From contig JAAWNY010000002.1 in assembly GCA_022799175.1 (NCBI GenBank), positions 1 to 64,000 on the forward strand: DNA of 64,000 nt, given 5' to 3'. The notes beneath the pieces were generated by a model that ran no database searches, was not told the DNA's origin, and saw nothing but the letters and a program-made list of their open reading frames with translations. Numbering within the stretch: position 1 is the stretch's first letter; each line of letters starts with the position of its first letter. This stretch comes from Lachnospiraceae bacterium. GTDB lineage: Bacteria > Bacillota > Clostridia > Lachnospirales > Lachnospiraceae. Of this stretch, positions 16,731-25,091 are shown in pieces. The position numbers and the translations under genes are program-made.

Positions 16731-18196
16731 GCGGGACGGCGGGACTCTGGGATGGGGTACTGTGGTTGACATGCTCTCTTTTGTACGTGCGGAGTGTTTC
16801 CCGATTTTTGGGGAGGCATCTTTCGGGGGGACGGCGGGAAGAGAGAATCTTCGGTCTGCTCTTTTTTTGCGGATGTTTGCTGCGGAAGATCTGGATGACA
16901 GGAGGAGTCCCCTATATCCTCTATGCAGCGTGTGGTCATGTTCTGCTGGGGATTTTTGCAATGGTGGTGTTTGGAGGGGAAAAGGCGAAACGGCTTTTGG
17001 CAGCTGTCTTTGCAGTAGTTATGACGGAGCTTATATGGAATTTTGGGGAGTCTTTTTTCTCCTGCGGGGCTCTGCTACTGATTCGAGTCGCAAAGAGCAA
17101 TGGGCAAACAACCGTGTCCATAGGGTCATGGACTGGGAGAATCCTTACAATCATGACTTACGGGGTGGGGATATGGGCTGTTAGTCGGCTATCCGAAGCC
17201 CTCGAGCTGGTTTTCACGGGCAAAAGAGAAAGTTGGTATTTTTGCCTGTCCTTGCCTCTCATGTTCATGGTTTTTGTAATAGATCTTGTGAATTGGGCGG
17301 CTAGCAATGGGATTATGGTCCAGGACTGGAGGCGGTTTGGGCTGTATGAAAACCAGCTTTTCAGTCACGGAGCTATGTGCATATTTACTGGGCTTTCTAT
17401 GGCAGCGTCTGGCTTTTTTGTTTTTGGGATGGACAGAATATGGAGAGAAGAGCAGGAAAGAGAGCAGTACCAGGCTCAAGTGGCGTACTATAAGATGCTA
17501 GAGGAGCAGTATGGTCGGATAGAGCGGTTGCGGCATGACATGAAAAACCACATGCTGGCCTTGGAGAATCTGGCGCGAAATCAGCAGTGGCAGCAGGCAG
17601 TGGAATACTTGAGGGAGATGACAGAAATGGGCGGCGTGGGGACCGGGGATGAGGCTACAGGAAGCCTGGTGATGGACGCCCTTTTGTATCATAAAAGGCA
17701 GCAGGCAGTGGAAATGAATATCCGCTGGCAATGCGATGTGAAAGTGCCAAAAGACTGCCCAGTGAAGGAGATAGATCTATGTATTATTGCGGGTAATATT
17801 CTGGACAATGCGCTGGAGGCGTGCGCGAAGCTCCACAAGAGGGAGGAAACTTTTATCCAGGTGTACATGGGGATGGTAAAAAAGTGCCTGTTCCTGGAAG
17901 TGAGGAACTCTATGGCAGAGAAGGAAACTGGGGGCGGGATAAAGAGCGCTGGTGATATTGGTGGAAAGCTGAAAAATGGCAGGGGTTCGAAACGAGAAGA
18001 AAGTGTGAAAATCAGCAAAAATCCGAAAAATGGCGAAAGCAGAAAAGAGAATTTCCCTAGACATGGGCTGGGACTTAGAAATATCAGATCGGCGGCTGAA
18101 AAATACAACGGAGCAGTGCGTGTGGAGGCGGAGAATGGGATATTTACCATATCGGTTCTTTTGCCGCTGTACTGGGAAGAAGACAGGAAGAGATAA
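16727..18196 (+). CDS. GHKL sensor histidine kinase (AgrC/HPK10 type)
   Basis: 489 residues from a GTG start overlapping the regulator stop (GTGA). About six membrane helices occupy residues ~1-240, followed by a linker helix, the phospho-acceptor motif ERLRHDMKNH (His270), the N box IAGNILDNALEAC and the G box RHGLGLRNI. This is the AgrC layout, where membrane helices bind a peptide. Between the N and G boxes lies an unusual ~45-residue insert rich in Gly, Lys, Ser and Asn (GGGIKSAGDIGGKLKNGRGS and on), much longer than the usual ATP lid. The likely ligand gene is the 45-aa exported peptide upstream. Confidence 0.92.
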   Translation: MSGTAGLWDGVLWLTCSLLYVRSVSRFLGRHLSGGRREERIFGLLFFCGCLLRKIWMTGGVPYILYAACGHVLLGIFAMVVFGGEKAKRLLAAVFAVVMTELIWNFGESFFSCGALLLIRVAKSNGQTTVSIGSWTGRILTIMTYGVGIWAVSRLSEALELVFTGKRESWYFCLSLPLMFMVFVIDLVNWAASNGIMVQDWRRFGLYENQLFSHGAMCIFTGLSMAASGFFVFGMDRIWREEQEREQYQAQVAYYKMLEEQYGRIERLRHDMKNHMLALENLARNQQWQQAVEYLREMTEMGGVGTGDEATGSLVMDALLYHKRQQAVEMNIRWQCDVKVPKDCPVKEIDLCIIAGNILDNALEACAKLHKREETFIQVYMGMVKKCLFLEVRNSMAEKETGGGIKSAGDIGGKLKNGRGSKREESVKISKNPKNGESRKENFPRHGLGLRNIRSAAEKYNGAVRVEAENGIFTISVLLPLYWEEDRKR

Positions 18197-18458
18197 TTAT
18201 GAAGGAAACAGGAAGCGTACATTTTTAGATGATAATGTCTTCTGCGCTGGCAGCTAGGGGTTAATTGCCTTGCCGGGGCATAAGAAAAACCGCATATTAC
18301 ATGAAAGAAACCATTTATTCCATGGTTCTAAAATTTCGCTAAGAGAGGCCGAAATGATAATTGTAGTTTAAAACAGCAAACGGGCGGGGCTTAGGGCTGA
18401 TGACGGTAAAGCCGCTGAAATTGACCGCAGGCCACGCCGCAGTAAAGGAGGCCAGAAA

Positions 18459-18944
18459 ATGAACGTAAAGACCATGGAAGGGCTGGCAGGGGCCAGTGCT
18501 AGTATGAGCCTGATATCCACTCCTATGAATGTAGCAAAGGAGGCAGAGCGGAAGGGGGACACGGAAAAGACACAGCGGGCTCTGGGATATGCGGCCGGGA
18601 TGAAAGAACAAGCTGAGGAGTATGAAAAAAAGACTGAAAAGGGCATGAAGGCAGATTCCGAGGAGGCGAAGAAGCAGGAGAAGCTGCGCCAGGAAGAACT
18701 TATAGAAGCCAGGCGCAGGGAAAGGGAAGAGCAGGAAAAGTGGCTTAAAGGAGAAAACGGAAGAGAAATTGCGAACTATGATTCTGTGGACATAAGCCTG
18801 GAGGGAAAGCTCCAGACAGAGACAACCGGGGGCGGGCAGACGATGTCGGAAACTGCGGAAGATCTGCCAGAAAAAAACTATGACCAGTCAGGGGAAAGCG
18901 TGGAGTTGGCAGCAGCAGGGGAGAATGTGAATGTGGCTGTGTAG
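18459..18944 (+). CDS. Hypothetical charged helical protein (161 aa)
   Basis: ATG at 18459 after AAAGGAGG at 18446-18453. Residues ~20-105 are predicted to be a long charged helix or coiled coil rich in Glu, Lys and Arg (EEARRREREEQEKW-like). The N terminus MNVKTMEGLAGASASMSLIS is mildly hydrophobic, and the last 50 residues are acidic and of low complexity. There is no signal peptide. The 262-base gap before it (18197-18458) shows no other gene. It may belong to the two-component module. Family not recognised. Confidence 0.6.
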   Translation: MNVKTMEGLAGASASMSLISTPMNVAKEAERKGDTEKTQRALGYAAGMKEQAEEYEKKTEKGMKADSEEAKKQEKLRQEELIEARRREREEQEKWLKGENGREIANYDSVDISLEGKLQTETTGGGQTMSETAEDLPEKNYDQSGESVELAAAGENVNVAV

Positions 18945-19129
18945 AAGGACAGAAGCGGGTTGGAAGTATCAGACAAGGAGGAGAAAGGCGATGCGGCGTC
19001 GATGACCGAAGACAACACAGCAAATGCAAATTTATCTTGCGGAGTTTGCCAGATATAATGCAAATAACACACTAGGATTTTGGGCTTTAGGATTTAGTGA
19101 AAAGACTTAATTGAAAATATAATTTATGA

Positions 19130-19158
19130 TTGACAAGAATGATAGGTTATGTTAAACT
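19130..19158 (+). promoter_or_regulatory. Promoter of rplJ-rplL
   Basis: TTGACA at 19130-19135, 17-base spacer, TAAACT at 19153-19158. The gap from 18945 to here holds nothing else I can support. Confidence 0.7.
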
Positions 19159-19164
19159 GAACAA

Positions 19165-19297
19165 GTATTGACTGCCGAAGACAGCAGGTGCCGTAAGGCA
19201 TAAGGTAAAGCCGCCTGCCGAGGGAATATACAAAGCCATTGTATTGTAGTGATTTTGTAGAGCCTCTGTGTCGTCTGTACGGCGCAGAGGCTTTTTC
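19165..19297 (+). ncRNA. L10 leader with terminator/attenuator
   Basis: The core GCCGAAGACAGCAGGTGCC ... GCCTGCCGAGGG (about 19172-19224) matches the ribosomal protein L10 leader consensus, the site bound by L10(L12)4. It is followed by an intrinsic hairpin (AGCCTCTG at 19261-19268 with CAGAGGCT at 19285-19292) and a T-run. L10 binding is expected to favour termination or block antitermination, giving feedback on rplJ-rplL. Confidence 0.85.
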
Positions 19298-19343
19298 TCA
19301 ATAGGGAAAGCAGTCGAGAAAATCTGACAGGAGGTAGACATTC

Positions 19344-19838
19344 ATGGCAAAAGTTGAGTTGAAACAGCCGATCGTAGCTGAGATTTCTGAATTGCTGAAT
19401 GGCGCTGCATCTGCTGTGGCAGTGGATTATCGTGGATTGACTGTTGCGCAGGATACAGAGCTTCGTAAGCAGCTGAGAGAAGCCGGTGTTACCTATAAAG
19501 TATATAAGAACACCCTGATCCGGCGTGCAGCGGAGGGAACCGATTTTGCTGCGCTGGATCCTCATTTGGAAGGACCGACCGCAATTGCTGTTTCCAAGGA
19601 TGACGCTACGGCGCCTGCTCGTATTTTAGCTGAGTTTGCGAAGAAGGCAGACAAGCTAGAGATTAAGGCTGGCGTGGTAGAAGGCACTTATTACGATGCC
19701 AAAGGTATGCAGGCGATTTCCAGCATTCCGTCCAGAGATGTTTTGCTGGGTAGATTGTTTGGTAGCATGAAAGCCCCGATTGCAAATCTTGCTCGTGTGT
19801 TGAATCAGGTTGCTGAAAAGCAGGGTGAGACCGCATAA
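19344..19838 (+). CDS. rplJ: 50S ribosomal protein L10
   Basis: 164 residues with ATG at 19344 after AGGAGG. It contains AVDYRGLTVAQDTELRKQLR and YKVYKNTLIRRA, the L10 rRNA-binding domain, and a C-terminal helix for L7/L12 dimers (ASVAEK-like NQVAEKQGETA end). L10 anchors the L7/L12 stalk and represses its own mRNA through the L10 leader just upstream. rplL follows 65 bases downstream. Confidence 0.97.
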   Translation: MAKVELKQPIVAEISELLNGAASAVAVDYRGLTVAQDTELRKQLREAGVTYKVYKNTLIRRAAEGTDFAALDPHLEGPTAIAVSKDDATAPARILAEFAKKADKLEIKAGVVEGTYYDAKGMQAISSIPSRDVLLGRLFGSMKAPIANLARVLNQVAEKQGETA

Positions 19839-19903
19839 TTTCGGAAAGCATCACAAGATGCAAAAAGAGAACAACGATAAAAATCTAAATGGAGGAAATT
19901 AAA

Positions 19904-20278
19904 ATGGCAAAGTTAACTACGGCTGAGTTTATCGAAGCGATCAAAGAGTTATCTGTTCTGGAACTGAATGAGCTGGTAAAGGCTTGTGAGGAAGAGTTTG
20001 GTGTATCCGCATCTGCAGGTGTTATTATGGCAGGTCCGGTAGGCCCGGCTGATACAGCTGATGAGAAGACAGAGTTTGATGTAGAATTGACAGAGGTTGG
20101 TCCGAATAAGGTTAAAGTTATCAAAGTAGTTCGCGAGGCTACTGGTTTAGGCTTGAAAGAGGCGAAGGATGTCGTGGACGGCGCTCCGAAGGTAGTGAAG
20201 GAAGGCGCTTCCAAAGAAGAGGCAGAAGAGCTGAAGACAAAACTGGAGGCCGAGGGCGCAAAAGTTACTCTGAAGTAA
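19904..20278 (+). CDS. rplL: 50S ribosomal protein L7/L12
   Basis: 124 residues from the ATG at 19904, chosen because GGAGGAAA precedes it; an in-frame ATG at 19889 would add five residues but lacks a binding site. N-terminal dimerisation part starts [19 protein letters not shown], then an Ala/Gly hinge, and the factor-binding C-terminal domain with [20 protein letters not shown]. rpoB does not follow; a 15-bp hairpin terminator closes the operon. Confidence 0.97.
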   Translation: MAKLTTAEFIEAIKELSVLELNELVKACEEEFGVSASAGVIMAGPVGPADTADEKTEFDVELTEVGPNKVKVIKVVREATGLGLKEAKDVVDGAPKVVKEGASKEEAEELKTKLEAEGAKVTLK

Positions 20279-20322
20279 GAGAACGCCAAGACGGGGTTTG
20301 GCAGAAAGACTTAAGGAATCGG

Positions 20323-20367
20323 GAGGAGATGTACACCTGCATTCTGTGGGTGTACATCTCCTCTTTT
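20323..20367 (+). terminator. Very strong terminator after rplL
   Basis: GAGGAGATGTACACC and GGTGTACATCTCCTC form a perfect 15-bp stem followed by TTTT. From here to 20640 no gene or clear site is seen in the AT-rich DNA. Confidence 0.92.
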
Positions 20368-20644
20368 CATTTATTGAGTTATTTAATTGTTTTACAGAGG
20401 ATAATTATCTGTTACAGAAAAATTGAAATTAATAGAGAATTATGTCATCTAAAAATTGAAGTTTATGTATAAAATCATATGTAAAAAGGGAAAAAGAGGA
20501 AGATTGAAAAGAATTGCTTTAACTTCAAACCACGATTTTTCGCGGTTTTTCTGCGTTGCTTGTAACCTGGAAGTGAGATTTTGGAACCGAGAGGTAAATT
20601 TATAAAAACTTTATAGTAATTGCTCGAAAAATAGCGTAAAACCC

Positions 20645-20673
20645 TTGACAGGGGTAAAAATCGGTGATAAGAT
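20645..20673 (+). promoter_or_regulatory. Promoter of the cold-shock gene
   Basis: TTGACA at 20645-20650, 17-base spacer, TAAGAT at 20668-20673. It implies a 5' UTR of about 125 bases that includes the long hairpin below. Confidence 0.75.
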
Positions 20674-20700
20674 TAGCTAGTATTTTCACATGAGCTATTG

Positions 20701-20762
20701 ATTCACATATTTGTGTAAGTCATGAAGTTAGCCTCATGATTTACACAAATATGTGATTTTTA
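20701..20762 (+). promoter_or_regulatory. Long hairpin in the cold-shock gene 5' UTR
   Basis: ATTCACATATTTGTGTAAGT plus CATGA (20701-20725) pairs with TCATGATTTACACAAATATG plus TGAT (20734-20757), a stem of about 24 bp with two mismatches, followed by TTTTTA. It looks like a terminator/attenuator or a temperature-sensitive structure located between promoter and gene. Confidence 0.7.
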
Positions 20763-20804
20763 TTTCAGGGGAAATACGAAAATAAATGGTAGGAGGTACC
20801 CATT

Positions 20805-21011
20805 ATGAATAACGGTACAGTAAAGTGGTTTAATGCAACTAAAGGCTATGGATTCATTACAAATGATGCAACTGGAGAAGAAGTGTTTGTTCACTTTTCT
20901 GGTATTGTAGCAGATGGCTACAAAACTCTGGAGGATGGACAGAAGGTGACCTTTGATACTACCGAAGGAAACCGTGGTGTACAGGCAGTAAATGTACATG
21001 TAGTGGTTTAA
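20805..21011 (+). CDS. Cold-shock domain protein (CspA family)
   Basis: 68 residues, the usual length. It has both RNA-binding motifs, KGYGFIT (RNP1) and VFVHF (RNP2), and the opening [19 protein letters not shown] follows AGGAGGTACC. CspA proteins act as RNA chaperones that melt secondary structure. The hairpin in its leader could be a control element. A GC-rich terminator closes the gene. Confidence 0.95.
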   Translation: MNNGTVKWFNATKGYGFITNDATGEEVFVHFSGIVADGYKTLEDGQKVTFDTTEGNRGVQAVNVHVVV

Positions 21012-21023
21012 TGAGTCTGAAGG

Positions 21024-21076
21024 AAAAGCGGCTGCAAAGCAGGGAGAAGGAACTCCGGCTTTGCAGCCGCTTTTGT
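21024..21076 (+). terminator. Terminator after the cold-shock gene
   Basis: AAAAGCGGCTGCAAAGC pairs perfectly with GCTTTGCAGCCGCTTTT across a 17-base loop. Confidence 0.92.
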
Positions 21077-21112
21077 TTCAATAGAGAAATAAATGTATTC
21101 AGGTATCAAAAA

Positions 21113-21126
21113 TGTAAATGCTTACA
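21113..21126. promoter_or_regulatory. Upstream operator of the uronate reductase gene
   Basis: TGTAAATGCTTACA, a near-perfect palindrome, 19 bases before the -35 box. Half-sites TGTAA/TTACA are typical of LacI- or GntR-type regulators. Confidence 0.65.
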
Positions 21127-21144
21127 AAAATATTAGAAATACTC

Positions 21145-21173
21145 TTGCATTAAAGAAAAAAATCGTGTATGAT
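21145..21173 (+). promoter_or_regulatory. Promoter of the uronate reductase gene
   Basis: TTGCAT at 21145-21150, 17-base spacer, TATGAT at 21168-21173, placed between the two operators. Confidence 0.65.
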
Positions 21174-21212
21174 TTATAATATAAACTATCTATTTTGTTT
21201 TGTTGTTTAAAA

Positions 21213-21226
21213 TGTAAGTGCTTACA
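21213..21226. promoter_or_regulatory. Downstream operator of the uronate reductase gene
   Basis: TGTAAGTGCTTACA, one base different from the upstream site and exactly 100 bp from it, lies in the transcribed leader. Two sites flanking a promoter suggest repression by looping. Confidence 0.65.
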
Positions 21227-21292
21227 AAAAGAATGATAGACAACAGCGGCAGGATGGATAATGGGAAAATAAAAAAACGGAGGTTACAGGTG

Positions 21293-22627
21293 ATGAGCAA
21301 TGAAAAAGAAACAGTGATTCAGTTTGGTGAAGGTGGTTTTCTGCGTGGTTTTGTGGATTATTTTTTCCAGAAGATGAAAGATCAAGGATTATTTGACGGC
21401 TCTGTAGTAGTAGTGCAACCGATTGAACGAGGGATGTGCGAAATACTGGAGAAACAGAATTGTGAATATAATCTGTTCTTGCGGGGAATCGATGGGGGAG
21501 AGGTGGTTGATGAGCACACTCATATTCAGGTGATTTCTAGATGTGTGAATCCATATACGGATTATGAGAATTATATGGCTTTGGCTGAAAATCCGGATTT
21601 TCGTTTTATTGTATCCAATACCACAGAAGCAGGAATTGAATTTGCACCTGACAATCAATGGGAAGATACCCCGGCAAAGACTTTTCCAGGGAAACTAACT
21701 CAGCTTTTATACAAGAGGTACCAACTGGGATTAAAGGGATTCATCATTTTATCTTGTGAGCTGATTGATCATAACGGGGAGGAGTTGGAGAAATGCTGTT
21801 TACAATATGCAGATCTGTGGAAGCTGGGTGAGGAATTTAAGAGCTGGCTGAAGAGAGAGAATGATTTCTGTTCGACTTTGGTAGACAGGATTGTAACTGG
21901 TTTTCCGCGGGATGAGCACGAAGCTCTGTGTAAGAGAATCGGGGAACAGGATAATATGATGGATACGGCAGAAATTTTCCATCTGTGGGTGATCCAGGGG
22001 CAACATGAGGATGAGCTGCCGTTGCAGAAAGCTGGTTTTAATGTGGTTTGGACAGACAATGTAGATCCCTACAAAAAGCGTAAAGTACGGATTCTCAATG
22101 GCGCTCACACTTCAATGGTTTTGGCGGCACATTTATATGGGCTGGAAACGGTTGGCGAGTGTTTGAAGGATGAGAAGGTTTCTGGGTTGCTGAAAAAATG
22201 TATTTTTGACGAAATCATTCCGACCATTGGGGATACGGAAGATAATCGGCGTTTTGGGGAGGCGGTTCTGGAACGTTTTTCTAATCCATTTATTAAACAT
22301 CTGTTGTTGTCGATTGCCTTGAATTCTGTGTCCAAATTTAAGGCAAGAGTATTGCCGACAATTTTGGAGCACAAAGAGCAATTCGGTGTTTATCCTCAGG
22401 GCTTGACGTTTTCTTTGGCGGCATTAATTGCATTTTATCATACGGATGCGGCGAATGACAGCGAAGATGTAGTTCAGTTCATGAAAGAAGCATCGGTAGA
22501 AGAAGTGCTTAAGAAACAAGAATATTGGGGACAAGATTTGAGTGATATGTGGACAGAAGTTCAAAAATGGTATGATAAGATTCAGGTAGATGGGATGGCT
22601 AGGGCATACGAAGAAGTTTTGGCATGA
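21293..22627 (+). CDS. Tagaturonate/fructuronate reductase (altronate or mannonate dehydrogenase family)
   Basis: 444 residues from the ATG at 21293; an earlier in-frame ATG at 21218 overlaps the downstream operator. Rossmann opening FGEGGFLRGFVDYFF, NTTEAGIEF and the catalytic-domain motif VRILNGAHTSMVLAAHLYGLE place it in the polyol/mannitol dehydrogenase superfamily, closest to UxaB. The enzyme interconverts tagaturonate and altronate with NADH in galacturonate (pectin) use. It stands alone here; the other uxa genes are elsewhere, and paired operators suggest a dedicated sugar-acid regulator. Fructuronate reductase (UxuB) is the alternative. Confidence 0.85.
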   Translation: MSNEKETVIQFGEGGFLRGFVDYFFQKMKDQGLFDGSVVVVQPIERGMCEILEKQNCEYNLFLRGIDGGEVVDEHTHIQVISRCVNPYTDYENYMALAENPDFRFIVSNTTEAGIEFAPDNQWEDTPAKTFPGKLTQLLYKRYQLGLKGFIILSCELIDHNGEELEKCCLQYADLWKLGEEFKSWLKRENDFCSTLVDRIVTGFPRDEHEALCKRIGEQDNMMDTAEIFHLWVIQGQHEDELPLQKAGFNVVWTDNVDPYKKRKVRILNGAHTSMVLAAHLYGLETVGECLKDEKVSGLLKKCIFDEIIPTIGDTEDNRRFGEAVLERFSNPFIKHLLLSIALNSVSKFKARVLPTILEHKEQFGVYPQGLTFSLAALIAFYHTDAANDSEDVVQFMKEASVEEVLKKQEYWGQDLSDMWTEVQKWYDKIQVDGMARAYEEVLA

Positions 22628-22668
22628 TGCTTTGAAGTCGTAACCATTCGAAAGGGATCTAAATATTT

Positions 22669-22714
22669 GCTCGGCAAAAGTGGATGACGTTTTATCCGAT
22701 TTTGCCGGGCATTT
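22669..22714. terminator. Convergent terminator between the reductase and deacetylase genes
   Basis: GCTCGGCAAAA pairs with TTTTGCCGGGC, with an inner GGAT/ATCC helix; T-runs lie on both sides, so it can serve both strands. Confidence 0.75.
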
Positions 22715-22723
22715 CTCTCTGCT

Positions 22724-23455
22724 TCAATCAATCAACAATTCGTCTACGGTTACAAACTGATATCCTTCCGCTGTTAGCTGATCGATAATTTCGAGGGCGG
22801 CTTCTACGGATTCAGGAAAAATATCGTGCATCAAAATGATGTCTCCATTGCGAACTTTATTTTCCACCAGATTGACAATCCTGGCTTTGTTTTGAAGTTT
22901 CCAGTCCAGAGAATCGACAGACCAGAAGACAGTAGTTAAATTTAGACGACATTCCAAATTTTCATTCCAATCGCCGTAAGGAGGACGCAGATACTTCGGT
23001 CGATTACCAGTAATATTTTCAATGATCTGTTCCGTGTGTTCGACTGCTTCACATACCATATCTTCTGCTGCTTTTGTCAGTGGAATATGTCGGTAACTGT
23101 GATTTCCAATCAGATGACCTTCTTGTTGCATTCTACGAACCAGAGCTTCATTCCCACTGATATTCTGCCCCATCAAAAAGAAAGTAACTTTCACTCCACG
23201 TTTCTGTAAACCATCTAGCAATTGTAACGTATAAGTTTCGTGTGGTCCATCGTCAAATGTCAATGCGACTACTTTTTCTTCAGCTCCTGGGTGGACGACA
23301 GCCATAGGAACTGTTTGATGCTTTTGCAAGAGATGTTTATCGATTCCTTGATATCGGAACATTGCGATTCCCATTCCCAAAAGAATTCCATCTACCATTA
23401 AAATGGTCATCAAGAAAGTGGTTTTTCGTCCCAGATTCCATCTATCCCAGAACAT
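22724..23455 (-). CDS. Polysaccharide deacetylase (NodB/PdaA-like)
   Basis: 243 residues. An N-terminal signal anchor (residues ~10-32) is followed by the NodB domain: VVALTFDDGPHETYT (motif 1, catalytic and metal Asp), GNHSYRH (motif 2), RPPYGDWN (motif 3) and LMHDIFPESVEAAL (motif 5). It faces the outside and removes N-acetyl groups from peptidoglycan or another surface polymer. The gene is on the opposite strand to its neighbours and diverges from rarA. Confidence 0.92.
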   Translation of the reverse strand: MFWDRWNLGRKTTFLMTILMVDGILLGMGIAMFRYQGIDKHLLQKHQTVPMAVVHPGAEEKVVALTFDDGPHETYTLQLLDGLQKRGVKVTFFLMGQNISGNEALVRRMQQEGHLIGNHSYRHIPLTKAAEDMVCEAVEHTEQIIENITGNRPKYLRPPYGDWNENLECRLNLTTVFWSVDSLDWKLQNKARIVNLVENKVRNGDIILMHDIFPESVEAALEIIDQLTAEGYQFVTVDELLID

Positions 23456-23536
23456 AAGGGATTCACCTCTCTTTTTGCCAACAATTATGGTTCAATCATA
23501 AATCAATATATGTTATTGGACGGCATTTCAGTCCAG

Positions 23537-23565
23537 TTGACATCCCTCCTTTCAGGGGATATACT
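23537..23565 (+). promoter_or_regulatory. Promoter of rarA
   Basis: TTGACA at 23537-23542, 17-base spacer, TATACT at 23560-23565, about 45 bases before the start codon. Confidence 0.8.
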
Positions 23566-23615
23566 GAAAAAAGAAAAATTATCAGTCTTCATGGCTGGAG
23601 AAAAAGAGGTATTTT

Positions 23616-24953
23616 ATGGACTTATTTGACTATATGAGAAGCGCTGCACAAGAAAAAGAATCTCCTCTTGCTTCTCGCATGCGGCCACGTACTCTTGATG
23701 AGGTTGTGGGGCAGCAACATTTGCTGGCAAAGGACAAGCTGCTTTATCGGGCGATTCGTGCGGATCAGTTGGGGTCCATTATTTTTTACGGTCCGCCAGG
23801 AACCGGCAAGACAACGTTGGCAAGAGTAATTGCCAATACAACCAGCGCTGAATTTCGCCAGATTAATGCAACAATAGCAGGGAAAAAAGATATGGAAGAA
23901 GTGGTGAGAGCTGCAAAAGATGCTTTGGGTATGTATGGAAAAAAGACGATTTTGTTTGTAGACGAAATTCACCGCTTTAATAAAAGTCAGCAGGATTATC
24001 TTCTGCCTTTCGTGGAAGATGGGACATTGATTTTGATTGGCGCCACCACGGAAAATCCTTATTTTGAGGTGAATGGGGCGCTTTTATCTCGTTCTCTGAT
24101 TTTTGAGTTAAAGCCTTTGGAGAGAGCAGATGTGGAGGAATTGATTTACCGAGCCATATCCGATAAGGATCGGGGAATGGGAAGCTATCACGCGGAGATT
24201 GATAAAGATGCGGCAGAGTTTTTGGCTGATGTGGCTGGAGGAGATGCGCGAGCTGCTCTGAATGCGGTAGAACTGGGGGTGTTGACCACCGAGCGGAATA
24301 CTGCGGACGATACGATCCATATTACACTTGAAGTGGCTCAGGAATGTATTCAGAAACGAGCAGTCCGCTATGATAAAGAAGGGGATAATCATTATGACAC
24401 AATCTCGGCATTCATTAAAAGCATGAGAGGATCGGATCCAGATGCCGCCGTATATTATCTGGCAAGAATGTTGTATGCTGGCGAAGATATCCGGTTTATC
24501 GCCCGGCGGATTATGATTTGTGCGTCTGAAGATGTGGGGAACGCAGATCCACAAGCATTGATGGTGGCAGTAAGCGCGGCTCAGGCAGTGGAACGAATCG
24601 GTATGCCAGAGGCACAGATTATTCTGGCTCAAGCTGTGACCTATGTGGCGACAGCTCCCAAAAGCAATGCAGCAGTATGTGCAATTAGTGAGGCAATGAA
24701 TGCGGTAAAAAATCAACGAGGAATGCAGGTTCCTGTGCATTTGCAAGATGCACACTATAAAGGTTCGGCGGATTTGGGACGGGGTACAGGGTATCAATAT
24801 GCCCATAATTATCCTAATCATTATGTAAAACAGCAGTATTTGCCGGACGGAATGGAAGGGCAGAGTTTCTATCATCCAGCAGAAAGTGGCTATGAAAAGA
24901 AAATTCAGGAGCATATGCAGTTTTTAAAAAATAGTGTGGAAGCTTTATCGTGA
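23616..24953 (+). CDS. rarA: Replication-associated recombination protein A (RarA/MgsA)
   Basis: 445 residues. AAA+ ATPase with the clamp-loader-like N terminus (LASRMRPRTLDEVVGQQHLL), Walker A GPPGTGKTTLA (~residue 59), Walker B LFVDEIHRFNKSQQD, sensor ATTENPYFEVN and the family C-terminal tetramerisation domain with GCDDCGNADP-like SEDVGNADPQAL and YKGSADLGRGTGYQY. It acts at stalled replication forks. ATG at 23616 follows AAAAGAGG. Confidence 0.95.
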   Translation: MDLFDYMRSAAQEKESPLASRMRPRTLDEVVGQQHLLAKDKLLYRAIRADQLGSIIFYGPPGTGKTTLARVIANTTSAEFRQINATIAGKKDMEEVVRAAKDALGMYGKKTILFVDEIHRFNKSQQDYLLPFVEDGTLILIGATTENPYFEVNGALLSRSLIFELKPLERADVEELIYRAISDKDRGMGSYHAEIDKDAAEFLADVAGGDARAALNAVELGVLTTERNTADDTIHITLEVAQECIQKRAVRYDKEGDNHYDTISAFIKSMRGSDPDAAVYYLARMLYAGEDIRFIARRIMICASEDVGNADPQALMVAVSAAQAVERIGMPEAQIILAQAVTYVATAPKSNAAVCAISEAMNAVKNQRGMQVPVHLQDAHYKGSADLGRGTGYQYAHNYPNHYVKQQYLPDGMEGQSFYHPAESGYEKKIQEHMQFLKNSVEALS

Positions 24954-25044
24954 TAGAATTATTCAGGTGTCTGAAATATTAGCCAGTAGTAGTAAAGATT
25001 TCGACAAAGGAAAAATCCCTCTTTCTTTTTTGTTGAAATCGTTA

Positions 25045-25091
25045 TATAATATCCATATATGGGACGGGGGAGGCCAAGTTTATTCCCCCGT
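25045..25091 (+). promoter_or_regulatory. rho promoter (-10) and GC-rich leader hairpin
   Basis: TATAAT at 25045-25050 lacks a clear -35 box. The following ~170-base leader begins with a perfect hairpin, ACGGGGG (25064-25070) with CCCCCGT (25085-25091). A second short one is GCAAA/TTTGC near 25155-25170. Long leaders are common for rho, which controls itself; the mechanism here is not visible. Confidence 0.45.

Noticed and set aside
16714-17184. 156-codon frame overlapping the AgrC-like kinase start
   Set aside because: Out of frame with the kinase, whose motifs and GTGA coupling support the other frame.
24108-24914. 268-codon minus-strand frame in rarA
   Set aside because: Shadow of the conserved ATPase; no promoter or binding site.
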